The notes: generated by a model from the letters alone, not told the origin. Shown: positions 1 to 14,000, numbered from the stretch's first letter. The stretch is 64,000 bases of DNA from Tenrec ecaudatus (GCF_050624435.1 NC_134535.1:122499731-122563730), one strand, 5' to 3'. Made by a program: numbers and translations.

Positions 1-349
1 GTTCAGCAGCCACACCCAAGCCATTCCCTAGCATTTTGTCTGTTTTGTGTCTCTTCCATTCACAGCCACTCATTATATCTTTCTGCTGTCTCTAGTTTTC
101 TTTGTGAAATACATATCAATTAAAGCTGTTAATTCTGAATGCCCCAAAGAAAAAACATTTCCTATTGTTGTTACAAGTGCATTGGCCTATCCGGACAGCC
201 ATGTGCTATTATTATTACTTTTATACTCTGTCTTCTTCCCTACTTATCCATCTTTCCCCCTTTACTCCACTACATCTTGTATGACTTCCAGCTCTTTTAG
301 AGCTCTTTCACATCACTAAACAAAACCAAGCAACTCTGTGTGACCTAGA
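1..349. other. no gene seen
   Basis: AT-rich, pyrimidine-rich sequence with no coding match I recognise. The boundary with the L1 that follows is uncertain. Confidence 0.4.
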
Positions 350-3300
350 AGCTCACTCAGCAGTGACAGCTTCACCATGACACCAGAGAAACAACAGCCA
401 ACTATGGGAAACACACCAAAAGTCAAGATATACAAATGTATGAAACAGAACATCACCCAAACCCAGTGAAGTACTCTGAAATACAGATTCTGAAACTACC
501 GAAAACCAAATAAGAATGGTTTTTAGTTCCATTCAGGAGATGTGGATAACACTTGTGAGAACTACAGATAATTTGAAATAAAAAGATTATTAAATCAAAG
601 GAATCCCAGATGATAAAGAAATGAGGTAACAAAATTAGGCAACATGCTAAAAGAACAGAGAAATAGAATGGAAGAAAAGGAAAATTGAATTAGTGAGCTT
701 GAATAAAAGTGTTCTACAATTGACAAGAGAAACGGTCAAGAAAAAAAATAGTCCGAAAATAATGTGAACACTTATCAAGGAAAGCAACACTTACATTTCA
801 TCAGAATACCCAGACGATAAAAATAAAATAAAGTAACCTAAAGAAAAAACAGTATGAGTAATCAAACAAAAAAATTCCCAAACATCACAAAGAAGAAAAT
901 ACTTGTTCAAGAAGATGAGAGAAATCAAAATAAGATAGACTTCAAAAGAAAACATGTAATAGTCAATCTCTCAGATTTAAAGGAAGAGGATCCTGAAGGA
1001 AACTATATAAATAAGAACAGTCACATACAAAGGAAAATCAACGTGGATAAACAGCTCATATTTCTTAGCAGAAGCTATGCAAACAATAAGACAAAAGGGT
1101 GGCATATACAAAATTTTTAAAGAAAAAAACAGTGGGGGAGAAAATCACAGCAAAATGACAGCAACAAATTTTCATATATCAATAATGAAACTTAATATCA
1201 ATGAATTAAATGTACCACTCAAAAGTCAGAAAGTAGTAGACTGGATTAGAAAATAAGACCCATCTGTATGCTTGCTGTTTATAAGAGACATGCCTTAAAT
1301 TCTAAAACAAATATTGACTAAAATTCGATGGAGAATAAGCTCCCAAGCCAATGGAAACAAGGCATGAGCGGCACTATTAATCAGTGATAAAATAGACTTC
1401 AAGGTGAATAACATGAGAGATAAGAATGCATTATATATAATGATTAAAGGAATGATACACCAAGAATGGATCATCTTAAAAAACATATACACACCCAATT
1501 AAAGAACCTCAAAATTTTTTTACAAAGTAAAATTTCCCAAGGTTGAAAACAGAAATGAACAGTTTGACTATAGTAGTAGAAAACTTCGACCCACCACTCC
1601 CAAGGAAAGGAGGATAATCAAGAAAGAAACTCAATAAAGAAACAGAAGCACTAAACAACATAATCAATCATTTTGATCTCCTAGACATATACAGAGAACC
1701 CCCCACCCAACAAAAGCACAGTATACATTATTCTCCAGTACACATATGGAATATCCTTCGAAATAGATCACATGGTAGGCCACATAGCAAGCTCCAATAA
1801 ATTCAAAGCATTTAGATCGGAGTGCCATAAAACTATAAATCGGTAACAGAACAGAAACATAAAGACTGAACAGTATAAACTACTTTAAAATGGCTGGGAA
1901 ATAGATCAAATAAGTTATGAAATTAAGAAATTCCTTGAAACAAATGAGAATAATAATAATAAAAAATAAATCATTGGAGACAAAAAAACAGTTATCAGAA
2001 GGAAATTGATAGAAATATAAGCACATATGAAAAAGCATAAAAATCCAAAATTAACACTTTAACATAACATCTCCGACAACTAGAACAAGGACAACAATAC
2101 AAGCCCTCCAACACAGGAAGAAAAAAAATCATAAAGATTAGAGCAGAAATAAAACTGGAAAACAGAAAAGCAATGGAAAAAATCATTAAGACAAAGAGTT
2201 TTCTTAATTTAGGGATTAACAAAATTGATAAACTGCTGTCAAGCTTAATAAGGGAAAAGAAAGAGAAGATAAAATATATAGAATTTGAGATGAAATGAAT
2301 GACATAACTGCAGATCCATATAAAATAATAACACTGTATGTACTACGAACGATTACAATCCAACAAGTTTGATAATCTAAAACAGAGGTTGGCAAATGCT
2401 TAAGGTAGAAGAGCCAATACTGTCCCTCACATCAATTTAAAAATTATTCAAGCACCAAGAATATACTATAAAAACAAGTGAAATCATCATTATCTGACTA
2501 ATATCCTTTACATGAAGCAGTTTTATTTTCATATTCCATTTTACTTCAGAGCCATATGGACATACCAATGAGTCTCATATGGCTTGGGAGCCAGTTGGCC
2601 AACTCCTGATCTAGAAAAAAAATGGGAAAATATGTAGAAATAAACCCAAATTAACACAGTTGGGTTTAAGAAACTTGAACAGACTAAAACAAAGGAAGAA
2701 ACAGAAAATATAATTAAGAAACTTCCAATCAACAACCAAGGCCAGAAAGCTCAAGTTCAAAACCACAAGACTTCCCAGGAGAATTCTACCAAGTATTCAG
2801 CATAGCACTGTCACCAATTCTATGCAGACTATTTCAGAATATCGAAGGGGACAGCAAATTCCCAAACCCATTCTATGAAGCAAGCATAACCCTGAAACCC
2901 AAACTAGCAATGACCCCCACAAAGATAGAACATCACAAAACAATATCCCTCATGAACATAGATGCAAAAATTCTCAACAAAATTCTGGCCAATAAAACCT
3001 ATCAGCATATCAAAAACAGTTCACTATGACCAAGTGTAATTCATACCAGGGATGCAAGGATGGGTCAACATTCATAAAGCAATCAATGTAATCCACCACA
3101 TAAGCAACACAAAGAATAACAATCACCTAATCATATATTCAGAAAGGGCATTTGATAATATTCTATACCCATTTCTAAGAAAACCACTCAGTAAAATAGG
3201 AATAGAAGGAAAATTCCACAACATAATGAATAATGACCCCTTATGAAAATCCAATGGCAACATCACACTCAATTTTGGAAAAAATGAAACATTTCCATTC

Positions 3301-3374
3301 AAAATGAGAACTAGATAAAGGTGCCCCCTCTTACCACTCTTAGTAAATATTTTGCTGGAAGTTGTAACCAGCCC

Positions 3375-4342
3375 ACGTGGAAGAAGCACACCAGCCTGTG
3401 TGATCACAAGGTGCTGAAGGGATCAGTTATTAGGCATCAAAGAACAAAAAACCATATCATGTGTGCTCACCTCCATGATACGTAGGATCACTGAAAACAA
3501 ATGGGTGCATAGCAAATGTGGCGAAGAAAGCTGATGGTGGCCGGCTATCAAAAGAGTTAGCATCTGGGTCTTAAAGGCTTGACGATAAACAAGCGGCAAT
3601 CTAGCTCAGAAGCAAAAAAGCCCACATGGAAGCACACCAGTTGGTGCGATCACAAGGTGTCGAAGGGATCAGGTATCAGGCATCATCAAAACAAAAAACT
3701 TACCATAGTGAATGAGGGGGGAGGGAGTCCGGAGTGGAGACCCAAAGGCCATTTGTAGGCTACTGGACATCCCCTTACAGAAGGGGAGGAGACGAGTCAG
3801 TCAGGGTGCAAAGTAGCAACGATGAAAAATACAACTTTCCTCTAGTTCCTAAATGCTTCCTCCTGCCCCCCATCCCATCATGATCCCAATTCTACCTTGC
3901 AAGTCTGGCTAGACCAGAGGATGCACACTGGTGCAGATAGGAGCTGGGAGCACAGGGAGTCTGGGGCAGATGATCCCTTCAGGACCAGTGGTGTGAGTGA
4001 CAATAATGGGAGGCAGGGTTGGTTGGAAAGGGGCAACCGATTACAAGGATCTACAAGTGACCTCCTCCCTGGGGGACAGACAACAGGGAAGTGCGTGAAG
4101 GAAGACGTGTGACAGGTCAAGATATGACCAAATAATAATTTATAAATGATCAAGGGTTCATGAGGGAGGGGGGAGTGGGGAGCAAGGGGAAAATTGAGGA
4201 CCTGATGTCAGGGGCTTAAGTGGAGATCAAATGTTTTGAGAATGATGAAGGCAATGAATGTACAAGTGTGCTTTACACAATTGGTGTATATATGGATTGT
4301 GATAAGAGTTGTATGAGCCCCTAATAAAACAATTTAAAAAAC
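3375..4342 (+). mobile_element. LINE 3'-end copy (family A) inside L1 ORF2
   Basis: Same repeat as 14125-15070 and 26280-27455: 'aaatgtggcgaagaaagctg' core, GC-rich middle, end 'gttgtatgagcccctaataa' plus an A-rich tail. It lacks ORFs and ends in AATAAA, as expected of a 5'-truncated LINE 3' UTR; the exact library name is not known to me. The segment around 3375-3460 is repeated at 3615-3700, so this copy carries a partial internal duplication. Confidence 0.75.
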
Positions 4343-6287
4343 ATTAGACAACAAAAGGAAATCAAGGGAATATATATAATTGGACAGAGAAGTGGAAACC
4401 TTGCTATTTGCAAACAGCATGATAATGTACAAGCAGAACAACAAGGACGCCACAATAAGACCATTGGAAATAATTGAGGGATTTGGTAAATTAGCAGAAT
4501 ACAAGATTAACAGAAAAAAACAAAAACATGTATTCCTACGCACGAATGGAGATCTGAAAAAGACATCAATTAAACAATACTATCTAAAACAGCCACACAA
4601 ATGATGAAATACTGAATAAACCGTTCCAAAGAGACAAAAAAATTGTACAAATAATACTACAGAACATTATTACAAGGAACCAAAAGAGAGGTTCCCAAAT
4701 GGAAGCATTCCCTGTGTTCAGAGTTAGGAAGACTAAATATTGTGAGAATTTCAATACTACCCAAATCAGTCCATGAATACAAAGCAATTCCAATCCAAAC
4801 CCCATTTTTTTCCTTCTTTAAATATATAGTGTATGTAGAGGAAAGAAGCCCAGAAGAAAAAAATGAAATCTTCAAAAAGAGGAACAAAATACAGGATTCT
4901 CACTACCTGACATTAAAACCAACTACACATCCACAGTAGTCAAACCAGCCTTGTATTAGTACAATGATAGATGCATAGACCAATGGAACAGTGGAGAAAC
5001 CCCAGAAACAAAAGCAACTACAGGCAACTGATTTTCCACAAAGTATCAAAAAATTGTATGTATTAAATGGAAAAGGGGCACCTTATTCAACAAATGGTGC
5101 AGGAAAAATTGAATCTGCACCTGCATAGGAATGAAATAGAATTCAGAGCACACTCCATGAACAAAACTGAATTCAGATGGATAAGAGAAATAAATGTGAA
5201 TCCCAGAGCATTAAGGATCAATGAGAAAATTGGGATCAATTTAAGGCCCTATTTAAGGGAATACATCAACCATGAAATATAATAAAAGAAGTTCACAGAG
5301 TAGAAGATAAAATAGATGACTGGGAACTACTAGAAATAAAACACTGATGCACCTCAAAAGACTTCATCAAAAGAGTAATATGATAGTCTATGGATTGGGA
5401 ACAACATTTTAGCAAAGACAAGATGGACAAGGGACTAAATTATTCATATCTATAGAATTCTGCAACACCTCAATAAGAAAAAAATCCAATTAAAAGTTGA
5501 CCAAAGGACATGAAATGACTAATCACTTGGGATGAAATGCAAATGGCTAACAAAGAAATGAGGAAATGCTTAGGATCATTATCCATTCATGAGATGTAAA
5601 TCTAAACAAGAATGAGATATTCCTTACACCCACAATGATAACCCAATTTAAAAATCAAACAACCAGAGAACAATAAATTATGGAAAGGTTGTTGAGAGAC
5701 TGGAACACTTATACATGTAGGCGGGCTTGTAAACATGTACAAACATTATAGAAGGCAATATAAAATAATGGGGTATAAAAATACTGCACAACCTAACTGT
5801 ACCTTTGCTGGGCATATACCCTGAAGAAATAAGAGACAGAGTAGGAACAGACATATGCCCCTCCATGTTCATTGCAGCAATTTCTAATAGCAAGAAGATG
5901 GAAATAGCATAAATACCCATCAATGGAAGAATGAACAATGAAATTCTGGTACATACTCATAATGGAATATTATATATCCCTAAAAAACAGCAAATCAACC
6001 ATGAATCGCCTCCTGACATGGAAAGACCTGGAAACCATTGTACTGAGTGAAGTTAGTCAATCCGTGTATGAGTCCACTGCTATAAGAATAAACACCGAGA
6101 TGAAAGCATGCTTCTCCTCTCACATAATCTAGTCTCCCTCCCAAGCAATGACATAGAAAGCCTGCCTAGCATCCGTGAATCCGTACCACCTCCTTTATAT
6201 GTACATTGCAAAAATCACTTTGACAGAGTGGACCTCACCTCAGCTAGGGTTAGTTTCTCAAAATATGAGGAAAGGGAGAAGACCATT

Positions 6288-6353
6288 AACAATGAACTAA
6301 GGTCACGTAAATCAACATATAACAATGTACTAAGGTCACGTAAATCAAGACAC
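6288..6353. repeat. two tandem 33-bp units
   Basis: Units 6288-6320 and 6321-6353 share 'ctaaggtcacgtaaatca' and differ at only a few bases, within the 3' part of the L1. Confidence 0.7.
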
Positions 6354-6579
6354 TCCTTCCAGATTGATAAAATGAAACTTACTAGAAATTCAAGTCAAGA
6401 TGTGAGGGAGAGGACACGTGAGTCTCAGAGAAAGGTCTTACACCATGTTGGTGGGTTAGCACGGTAGAGCAATCTCCCATGAGAAAAAAACGAAAGTAAT
6501 GTACAAGTACTGGGCTTTGTGTCAGATACAATAAAGTTAAATGTGTACTAATCTCTCAAAATAAACCAAAACTCAAATG

Positions 6580-6712
6580 GACTGCTATTGGTTCAATTCT
6601 GACTCAAGCTTCATCTTTCTCCAGAGGAGAGTTTGCACTTTTGAACTGGTGATCCTTCAGGTTGCAATCCAATGCGTAAGTACTCTGAGACCAGTGCGAT
6701 AACCAGGGCTTC
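6580..6712 (-). repeat. AfroSINE, minus strand, decayed
   Basis: tRNA-derived SINE read on the minus strand: 'gactcaagcttc' near the 3' end and 'gataaccagggcttcc' at the 5' head. More diverged than its neighbour. Confidence 0.65.
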
Positions 6713-6726
6713 CAATCTCTCAGTAT

Positions 6727-6905
6727 AAACTCACTGCTACTGAGTCAATGCTGACGCATAGCTACCTGCTGTGGGTTTCTGAGACTGTTAGCTGTTTATG
6801 GGAATAGAAAACTCAGTCTTTATCCCAAGGAGCTGCTGGTGGTTTCAAACTGCCGACCATGTGGATCACAGCCCAACGCATAACCACTATACTGCCTGGG
6901 TTCCG
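6727..6905 (-). repeat. AfroSINE, minus strand
   Basis: Shows 'actcactgctactgagtcaa', 'ctgctggtggtttcaaactg' and 'ataaccactatactgcctgg', the characteristic order of an AfroSINE in reverse. Confidence 0.82.
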
Positions 6906-8359
6906 AATCTCTCAGAATATTGGTCAACAAATAGTAATTAATTATCCGTATATAACGGTGCTTAGAGCTTTAGTATTTTCGCATCATAACAGGAATGGCA
7001 TAATAAGGAAACATATAAATGAATGACACATTTTTACAAATTAGCCTTAGACTTGGAAATCTAAAATAGTGTTTACATGACCTATAACTTAATTGTGATG
7101 AGATGGAAACTTTTAGCTGTATAACTGAACAAGCTCTTCAAATCCTATAAATACAAGACAATCTTCCCCAAAGCACTTGGAAGGAGGAAATCCATAATGT
7201 GACACGTTTAATGATCTACTTGGATGTGTGGCATCATGACCTAAAACTGCCTTCAAAACAGACTGAATATGAGCATTTCCTGTTCAAACTTTAAATAGCA
7301 CAATGATGAGCCATTTACTTTTTCCATTCTTGCCTCACTCTGCGCCCTCACGAGCAATTTGTGAAGAGCACAGATACTGCTTTATTTTTAACACTGGATG
7401 AATGTCTTCCATTTCTCCTTCAGCAGCAGCTGGCCTTCTAGGAAATTTTCCAGGCCACCCACCAAAGGATGCATTGCTTTCTGATGGGAAGAAGGTACGT
7501 GCTCACCTCTCTTTTCTCCCACCTCATTTAGTGGAAGGTTAGAAATGCTATGCGTGATGTGCCCAAGTTTCAATTATTATAAAGTCACTGCAGAACATTG
7601 GCGTGAAGGTCAAAAGTAGGCCTCAAATAAATGTTCAACAAGTGTTCATAAATTCAAATAATTACCAATAAGTCACATGTGTCTGTGCACACACACATCT
7701 AAAGTTAAATCTCATAAGCATGGTATCTTGACAACAAATCATTTATTTGGATTTTTTAATTGATCCAATTTATGCTTTTGAATAATATCAAACTCAGTCT
7801 TTATAAATGGACTTTAAAAAAAAGAAGTTAATTAAATGATACAAGGTCACACTTAATTCCTCATACATTTTAGCTAAATAAATTCAGTCAGATTTATTTT
7901 GAAGAAAAATCAAGATTTATTTTGAAGAAAAATGCATAAAATACTAATATGAATTTCATAATAAATGGCAAGTGGTTCTTAAAAATGTAAGAGAAATTAA
8001 AGACTAAAAAAGATAAAGTGAACTTTATACATTGAGATACTTCACAGTTTCTAATTAATATAGATTAGAAAAAATAGCATGGCATTTGTGATTAAAACAG
8101 TAATTTAAAAGACTAATATTTTTGACACCCTGCAAGTGCAGGTTATTTAATTTATTACATGCATTTTTGTATAATTTCATTCCAATTTTGGTTTTAAAAC
8201 TGGGCAAATTTCCAATTACCAGACATTGTAGGTTTAAAGCTTAAATTTAATTAATTATAGCTCCCATTTACTCTGGAGCTCATTGGCTGAATTATATTAC
8301 CTGGCCTGAATTATTACTATTACTACCCAATTAAATCCACCTTCATTGACCTTGACAAC
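6906..8359. other. no gene seen; AT-rich intergenic
   Basis: No recognised coding or repeat family over most of the stretch. A tandem duplication of about 22 bp ('agatttattttgaagaaaaa' twice) sits near 7889-7932. Confidence 0.5.
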
Positions 8360-8869
8360 TGAGATAAAGTTTATTGTGCCAACCTGGCTAATAACACATG
8401 TGGGGTTAATTGAAGGATGGAGAGATAAATGACTTGGTGAGCCTCGTCTTTCAAGTTCTCGGGTCTCTTGCAGTGTGATGGTCAGACCAGGGTGCAGCTG
8501 CCTTAGCCTGTTTCCTGCTTCAGCTGGCAAGGTTCACTTCCTGCAAGGCATCCCTGAGAAGCTGCATGGACCTACCCCGATACAGCCCTGGGTGCTGAAG
8601 CAGCTGTGCAGAGACCCCTGCCAGCGCTAAGATGCTTACACATTCATTAATTCAACTTTTCTCCTGTAGTCTTCATAATAGTTTCTGTTCTGTGAGATGG
8701 AGGAGGACTTTGTGGATTGGTCTCAGACATATGGCTAATGCTGGACTTGTGGGCTTGGGTAGCACTGGGATGGGATGTTTTCTTGATGACCACTTCCCCT
8801 TTATATAAAACTGTCTCTTATACATGAGTTTCTTTGGATTTGTTTCTCTAATGTACCCAGACTAACACA
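8360..8869 (+). mobile_element. solo LTR (family B) with perfect 5-bp target duplication
   Basis: Starts TGAG and ends AACACA. It is flanked by ACAAC at 8355-8359 and ACAAC at 8870-8874. The TG...CA ends and 5-bp duplications mark an LTR-retrotransposon insertion. Related copies lie at 39624-40218, 46274-46792, 50630-51128 and 59242-59806. The family resembles MaLR/ERV-L-type LTRs, but I cannot name the subfamily. Confidence 0.82.
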
Positions 8870-8874
8870 ACAAC

Positions 8875-9422
8875 CATAAGGGTTTTTATGAAATTTGAAT
8901 CAAGCATGTCGGTAAATAAATGTTTATATTTTCATTTGTACATTTTTACTTTAATTTTAACCACTAAATAATTGATAATTAGTGCCATATTACAATACTT
9001 TTTGAAAACATGTTTTGTATGTATGTGTTTGGTTTTCAATATTTTACATTTCTGTGTCTTATGTGTCATGTGTCACGCTCCAAAAATTTTTTTAAATTCT
9101 TTTAATTCTTAGTGAATTAACCGTATTCTCTAACTACTCATTAAAAAAAAATGAAACAAAGCAAAACAAATGCATGATGAAACTTCACGTCCTTCAAATA
9201 TATCAGTAAATCAAAGAAATTTAGATCAATGAATTAGTATGTATTCTAACATGTCCCTATCTTTGGAGGACTCAATCATTATCAGATTTCAAAATATATA
9301 AGAATTAATGCATCTTTTAAAATATAGATTTAAAAAATTTAAAAGAAGAAGCATAATGGTTTTATGATGTTTCTGGACTCTTTAAATCAATAAGGATATT
9401 TTTATTTACAGGCTTCTCTTTT
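8875..9422. other. no gene seen; AT-rich
   Basis: AT-rich sequence without a recognised gene or repeat. Confidence 0.45.
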
Positions 9423-9807
9423 TTTTAACAGTTTTATTGGGGCATAATCCATATACCATACAATTCAATAGTTTAATCATATTAAGGAGGTTTATACAAT
9501 CATTGCCACAATCAATTTTAGAAGATATTTTTCCCCAAAACCATTTTATTGGGAGCTAATAAAGTTATCATATTGTTCCATAGTTCAATTAAATGAGAGC
9601 ATACCATACAATTGCTACCCAAGTCAGTTTCAAAACATTCTCTTCCTTCTTGAACTCCTTGACATCAGCTCTCCAGGGACCCTTATTTTTCTTGCTTTCT
9701 CAATAGGTTCATCTATCCTGGATTTCATCTTTTCAATAAAGCACATTACAAAAATTGAACAGGGTTACCCTCAATGAAAAAATATATCTGAAATAAACCC
9801 CAATATG

Positions 9808-9842
<35 letters not shown>

Positions 9843-10540
9843 TGTTGAAAACCAGATCAGTCCCGACATGCATCAGCGGAATGATCAATTGACAAGGTTT
9901 TAACCCTTCAAGTAAGGTTTATCATTTGATCTCCTAAAGTCCTCTCTCTAATGCACTCTGTTTGGTAACCAGTTTCTTCCCATCCTCTCTTGTGGAAAGA
10001 GGGAAATCACTGGAGGCTCAGTGCCTGTGTAGATCTCACAAATATATATCTTGGGATCTCACTGTTATCCATCACTTTCTGTAACCAGTATCTCACAATT
10101 TAGGCTCTGACACTATTCTCTCCTTCCCCTTCGGATTATGCAATTTACAGCCTTTCATTCACTGATGTTGGTGTACTTCTTCCATGTGGACTTTGTTGAT
10201 ACCTCCCGTAGACAGCTGTATGCTTGGAAACAAACTTTAAGACCCCAGACTTGGTTTTATCTGATAGTCAGGCACTATCTAATTTCTTTATCACACTCTG
10301 CTATTGTATATCTTTTGTGTTCCCTTTCTTTGGGAGAGTATTGAGCAGGGCCATGATGTAAGAGTTAATTGTTCTTCAATTGGAGCTAGATTCAGTGTGA
10401 TCCCCAAAACAATTCCTGGGTCTGTGTATTTTTTAATCTGCTTTTGTTTCCCTTTAGAGACATCCTTTAAAGTTATGGAGTAGAGTCTTATCGATCATTA
10501 TTCTTCAATAAAGTATTGCTGTCCATTACACCAACAAATA
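9423..10540 (-). mobile_element. old LINE 3' region, minus strand
   Basis: Begins with an antisense poly(A)/signal ('ttttttaacagttttattgg'). A second antisense end follows at about 9538. Decayed family A 3' UTR sequence lies near 10150-10340, with 'cttcttccatgtggactttg' and 'ttaagaccccagact'. A (CA)n run is at 9811-9839. Confidence 0.6.
9811..9839. repeat. (CA)n microsatellite
   Basis: Pure AC/CA dinucleotide run of about 29 bp. Confidence 0.95.
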
Positions 10541-10872
10541 ACGTTTTGCCAAATGCAGGATGCTGAAAAATCAAAACAAAACAACAACAAAAACCACGAG
10601 AGTATTTGTTTAAAACTGAAAGTAAATCTGGATCAGAACTTTAGGTTATTCAATTGCAAAATAATTACTAACTATAAATGTAACCCCATCCTCCACATCC
10701 CAGTTGTGTGCACCACTGTTCAACTGCAAAATGACTGTTAATCCTCAATGTAACCGCATCCTCCACAGCCCAGTTTGTATGCTTGAGCATCATATTCTTT
10801 TGTGCACCATATACTGACTTCAGAATTTGAGTCCTTGATTCCATTCAGATGCAGGCTTGAGTAATCAGAGAG

Positions 10873-11038
10873 ATGTACTCTGAAATCAAGCTGGCCAGAT
10901 ACCAACAGAGGCAGAAAATCAAACCTAAGAGCAAAAGTAGCTCTATTTCAGACACTGAGCAGAAAATAATCTACGTGGAATTACTGCGTAATGCTTCTCG
11001 TGATCATCAAGAAGATGACAAGGATTCCCACTGCAATG
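10873..11038 (+). CDS. KLRC1-like: KLRC-like exon 1: cytoplasmic tail with ITIM
   Basis: Encodes residues 1-55 and ends in phase 1 (AATG then gtaag). It begins MYSEIKL and carries IIYVEL, a match to the ITIM pattern I/V/L/S-x-Y-x-x-L. The tail after the ITIM (ELLRNAS...DSHCN) follows the NKG2A/C tail. An in-frame TGA at 10858-10860 forces the start to ATG 10873, which has a purine at -3. The upstream bases still resemble the usual N-terminus, but the expected ATG is TTG (10857-10859). Confidence 0.85.
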
Positions 11039-14000
11039 GTAAGCCATTTACCACGATACCCATTCTACGATGGGCTGTTCAGGCACTCAGCCCATCTTGG
11101 AGGGGATTTGTGGAGAAAGAATAAAATATTACACAAGTAATAATGATAGCCATATTTGGAGACTAGGCTAATATGTTTTAGTTTTTGAGGATTAGAATTC
11201 AAATTGAGGATATTATATGTGAATATAGAAGAGCAATATTAGTTTTCAGGCCCTGTTAAAAAGTATAGTGTTTATCAACAAATCTGGGTTTATTATAATT
11301 ACTGGAAATATGATGTAAAAGAGAAACAGCACAAGAGTGTAGATGGGTTCAAGTCCAGCTATTGTGCATGTAATTTTATGTGCATGTTTTTTCTTGTGTA
11401 GAAATCTTTTAAACAGTTTGACATATCTTCCCTTTCTCAGTGTTTCCATTTCTCCATGTAGAGTTCCCATCATCTCCAGAGAAACTCATTGCAGCAATCC
11501 TGGGAATCATCTGTCTGGTACTGATGACAGCTGTAATAACCATGACCATCATAATTAATATTTCTTGTAAGTTCTTAAAAGATACCAAGGAAACTTGTCA
11601 ATTGAATGATTTGTAAGTGTCTGTAAACATTTCATAATGTTAGGGGAAAAGCTTTCATTTTGATGTAGATAATTGGAGTCGATGCTTATGTTTTTATTAA
11701 ATATGGAAATATTCTGAGTTATTAAAAATAGTAACAGAGTGATATAGAAAGTATTTTTATATGTGTGAATCATTATATTATGTTATAAAGTAGGTATATA
11801 TGTATATAGCTACTTATGTAAGTATATCAGGGGCTTCAAAGATTCATGGAAAAATTAATGTTTAGAAATTTCCCACAAATTTTTGGAAAACTCCTTCATA
11901 TGTAGTATTTGTTATATTTAATTCTTCAAAGCATTTTTTAGAAAACAAATATACAAGTGAATTTTTTATTAGATTAGCTACCTCAAGGAATAGAAAAGTT
12001 TTGTTCAATATTGTCTTATTGCAAAGACCACATATTACCTGTGGGTGTAGAAATTAAATTTAAATAATTGTAATTTTCCCCAAAGACTTTCATGAATTTA
12101 TTAACTTTTTTGATGAAAGCACTTTTATTCCATTTTATTTGAATTTTAAACATAAAATTTTAAGTATCATAAATATTAATATCAACAACAATTATTATAA
12201 TTATTTTAGCTCCTGTGAAAAGGGAACAGAACAATTCCTCTCTAATAACAGGATCCCAGAAAGGTATGCAATAATTTTTAAAGTTCTAGTATTAGTATAT
12301 ATTGTACTTTGTCTACATATTAGGGTTGCAAAAAATGCTAGCAGGATTTTGAAAACTAAAATTGAGCAACAAATTTCCAGAAATAAAGATTACTTGAGCA
12401 CATTTCTTTTTAATGAATAAAACAAAATAATTCTTTAAAATAAAAAAAATCATATATGTAAAGTATATATTATATATAATCACCTGAATAAAATGGAAGC
12501 AGTAGTATGTGTATATATTTAGGAAATGCATAGATGTAATCTTATTTTGCTTATGTTATATGAATAAATTAAGGATTGGGATGCCAACTTTCTATGTATA
12601 TGTAAAAGTTGTTTTAAATATACCAGCCTGTGAAGGTGCATATCATGGTTATGGATATACATCTGCAAATATGTTACTTAATTTTAATTTAAATCATTTT
12701 GAGATAATAATTAATAACCTTTCTTAGGATGTAATTTCAGCTATTGTCCAAAGTCCTGGTTTATATATTCCAACAATTGTTATTATATGAGTATTGAAAG
12801 AAAAACATGGAATGAAAGTTGGATGACCTGTGCGTCTAAGAAATCTAATCTGCTTTACATAGAAAATGAAGAAGAAATGGTAAGATTTTAAAATGTTTCA
12901 AACATTTTGTTGAAAGCTTTTCATTCAATATTATGTTATAGGTCTCATGTGTATTTGAGGATATGATGGTAAGTGAAATATATTGTTGCTAGAATCACAG
13001 TTCATACATGCATAGGATAATTCCAAACAATGTGTTATTTAAACACATGTCAGTGATTAGTGGATGGGTGACGATTGGTTCTTTCAGTAATACGCTAGTT
13101 TTTTTTATTTTTGTCTTCTGGAAGAAGTTGGTGGCATAATGGTTAAGTTATGCTGCTAATTACAAGGTTAACTATTCAAAACCACCAGGTGCTCCATGAG
13201 AGAAGCCTAGGGCTTCCGACTCTTATAGAGTTACAGTCTCAGGAACTCAGAGTCCTATACAGTCACTGTGAGTTGGAATCAACTCAATGGCAGTGAATTG
13301 AGAATTTTGTCTTCATTTATTTATCATGTTTATTATTAGTATATTTTTCACTTTTTACAGCTGGATCTACAATTCATCTTTGTGTGATAATTTATTTTTG
13401 AAGCAGTGGGGCAGAACTAAAACTTTCATGAGTCACTTAATGTCCATGATACACTCCATCAATATTTGATTTGGATATTGTATGAACATCATATAGTATA
13501 CAGAGGATCCCTGGCCTATGAACAAGTTTTCTGTCTAAGCCTATCTTTAAATCAATTTTTTAAGTAAGTCAGAAAAATTAGGTATGGTGATGTCAGGTCA
13601 TCCAATATCTAAAGTCAGATAGTTCAAAGTTTGTCTTCACTCACTCACTCACTCACTCACTCACTCACTCACTCACTCACTCTCTCGCTCACTGCCATCC
13701 AGTCAAATCAGGCTTATAGAGACATTGTAGGCAGGGTAGAACAGCCCCTGTGGGTCTCCAAGACCTAACTCTTAATAGGAGTAGAGAGTCTTGTCTTTCT
13801 CCCACCACATGCTGAGTTGTGTTGAACTGATGACCTTGCAGTTATAAAACCAAATGCATAAACGCTATATAGTCTTTTGTCCCTTTAATGCATTAAAAAA
13901 TAAAGAAATACCTCCAGATACTGTATTATTATTAACATAACAGTGTGGTAATAATAATGATGTTTCCTGTGTGTTCCAAAGTGGGACACACGTATTATTA

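Larger units (their letters stand above)
350..6550 (+). mobile_element. old L1 LINE, nearly full length, broken
   Basis: Decayed ORF1-like sequence comes first (about 350-1130), then ORF2 endonuclease-like sequence (about 1200-1500), linker/RT (about 2140-3370 and 4343-5300) and the conserved L1 3' region (5600-6110, with the usual 'ttcattgcagcaa' and 'catggaaagacctggaaac' stretches). Many stops and frameshifts, so not mobile. A LINE 3'-end copy interrupts ORF2 at 3375-4342, after which ORF2 resumes. Confidence 0.82.

Noticed and set aside
13125-13200. functional tRNA gene suggested by tRNA-like boxes
   Set aside because: The boxes belong to a tRNA-derived SINE head; the cloverleaf cannot be completed and many diverged copies exist.
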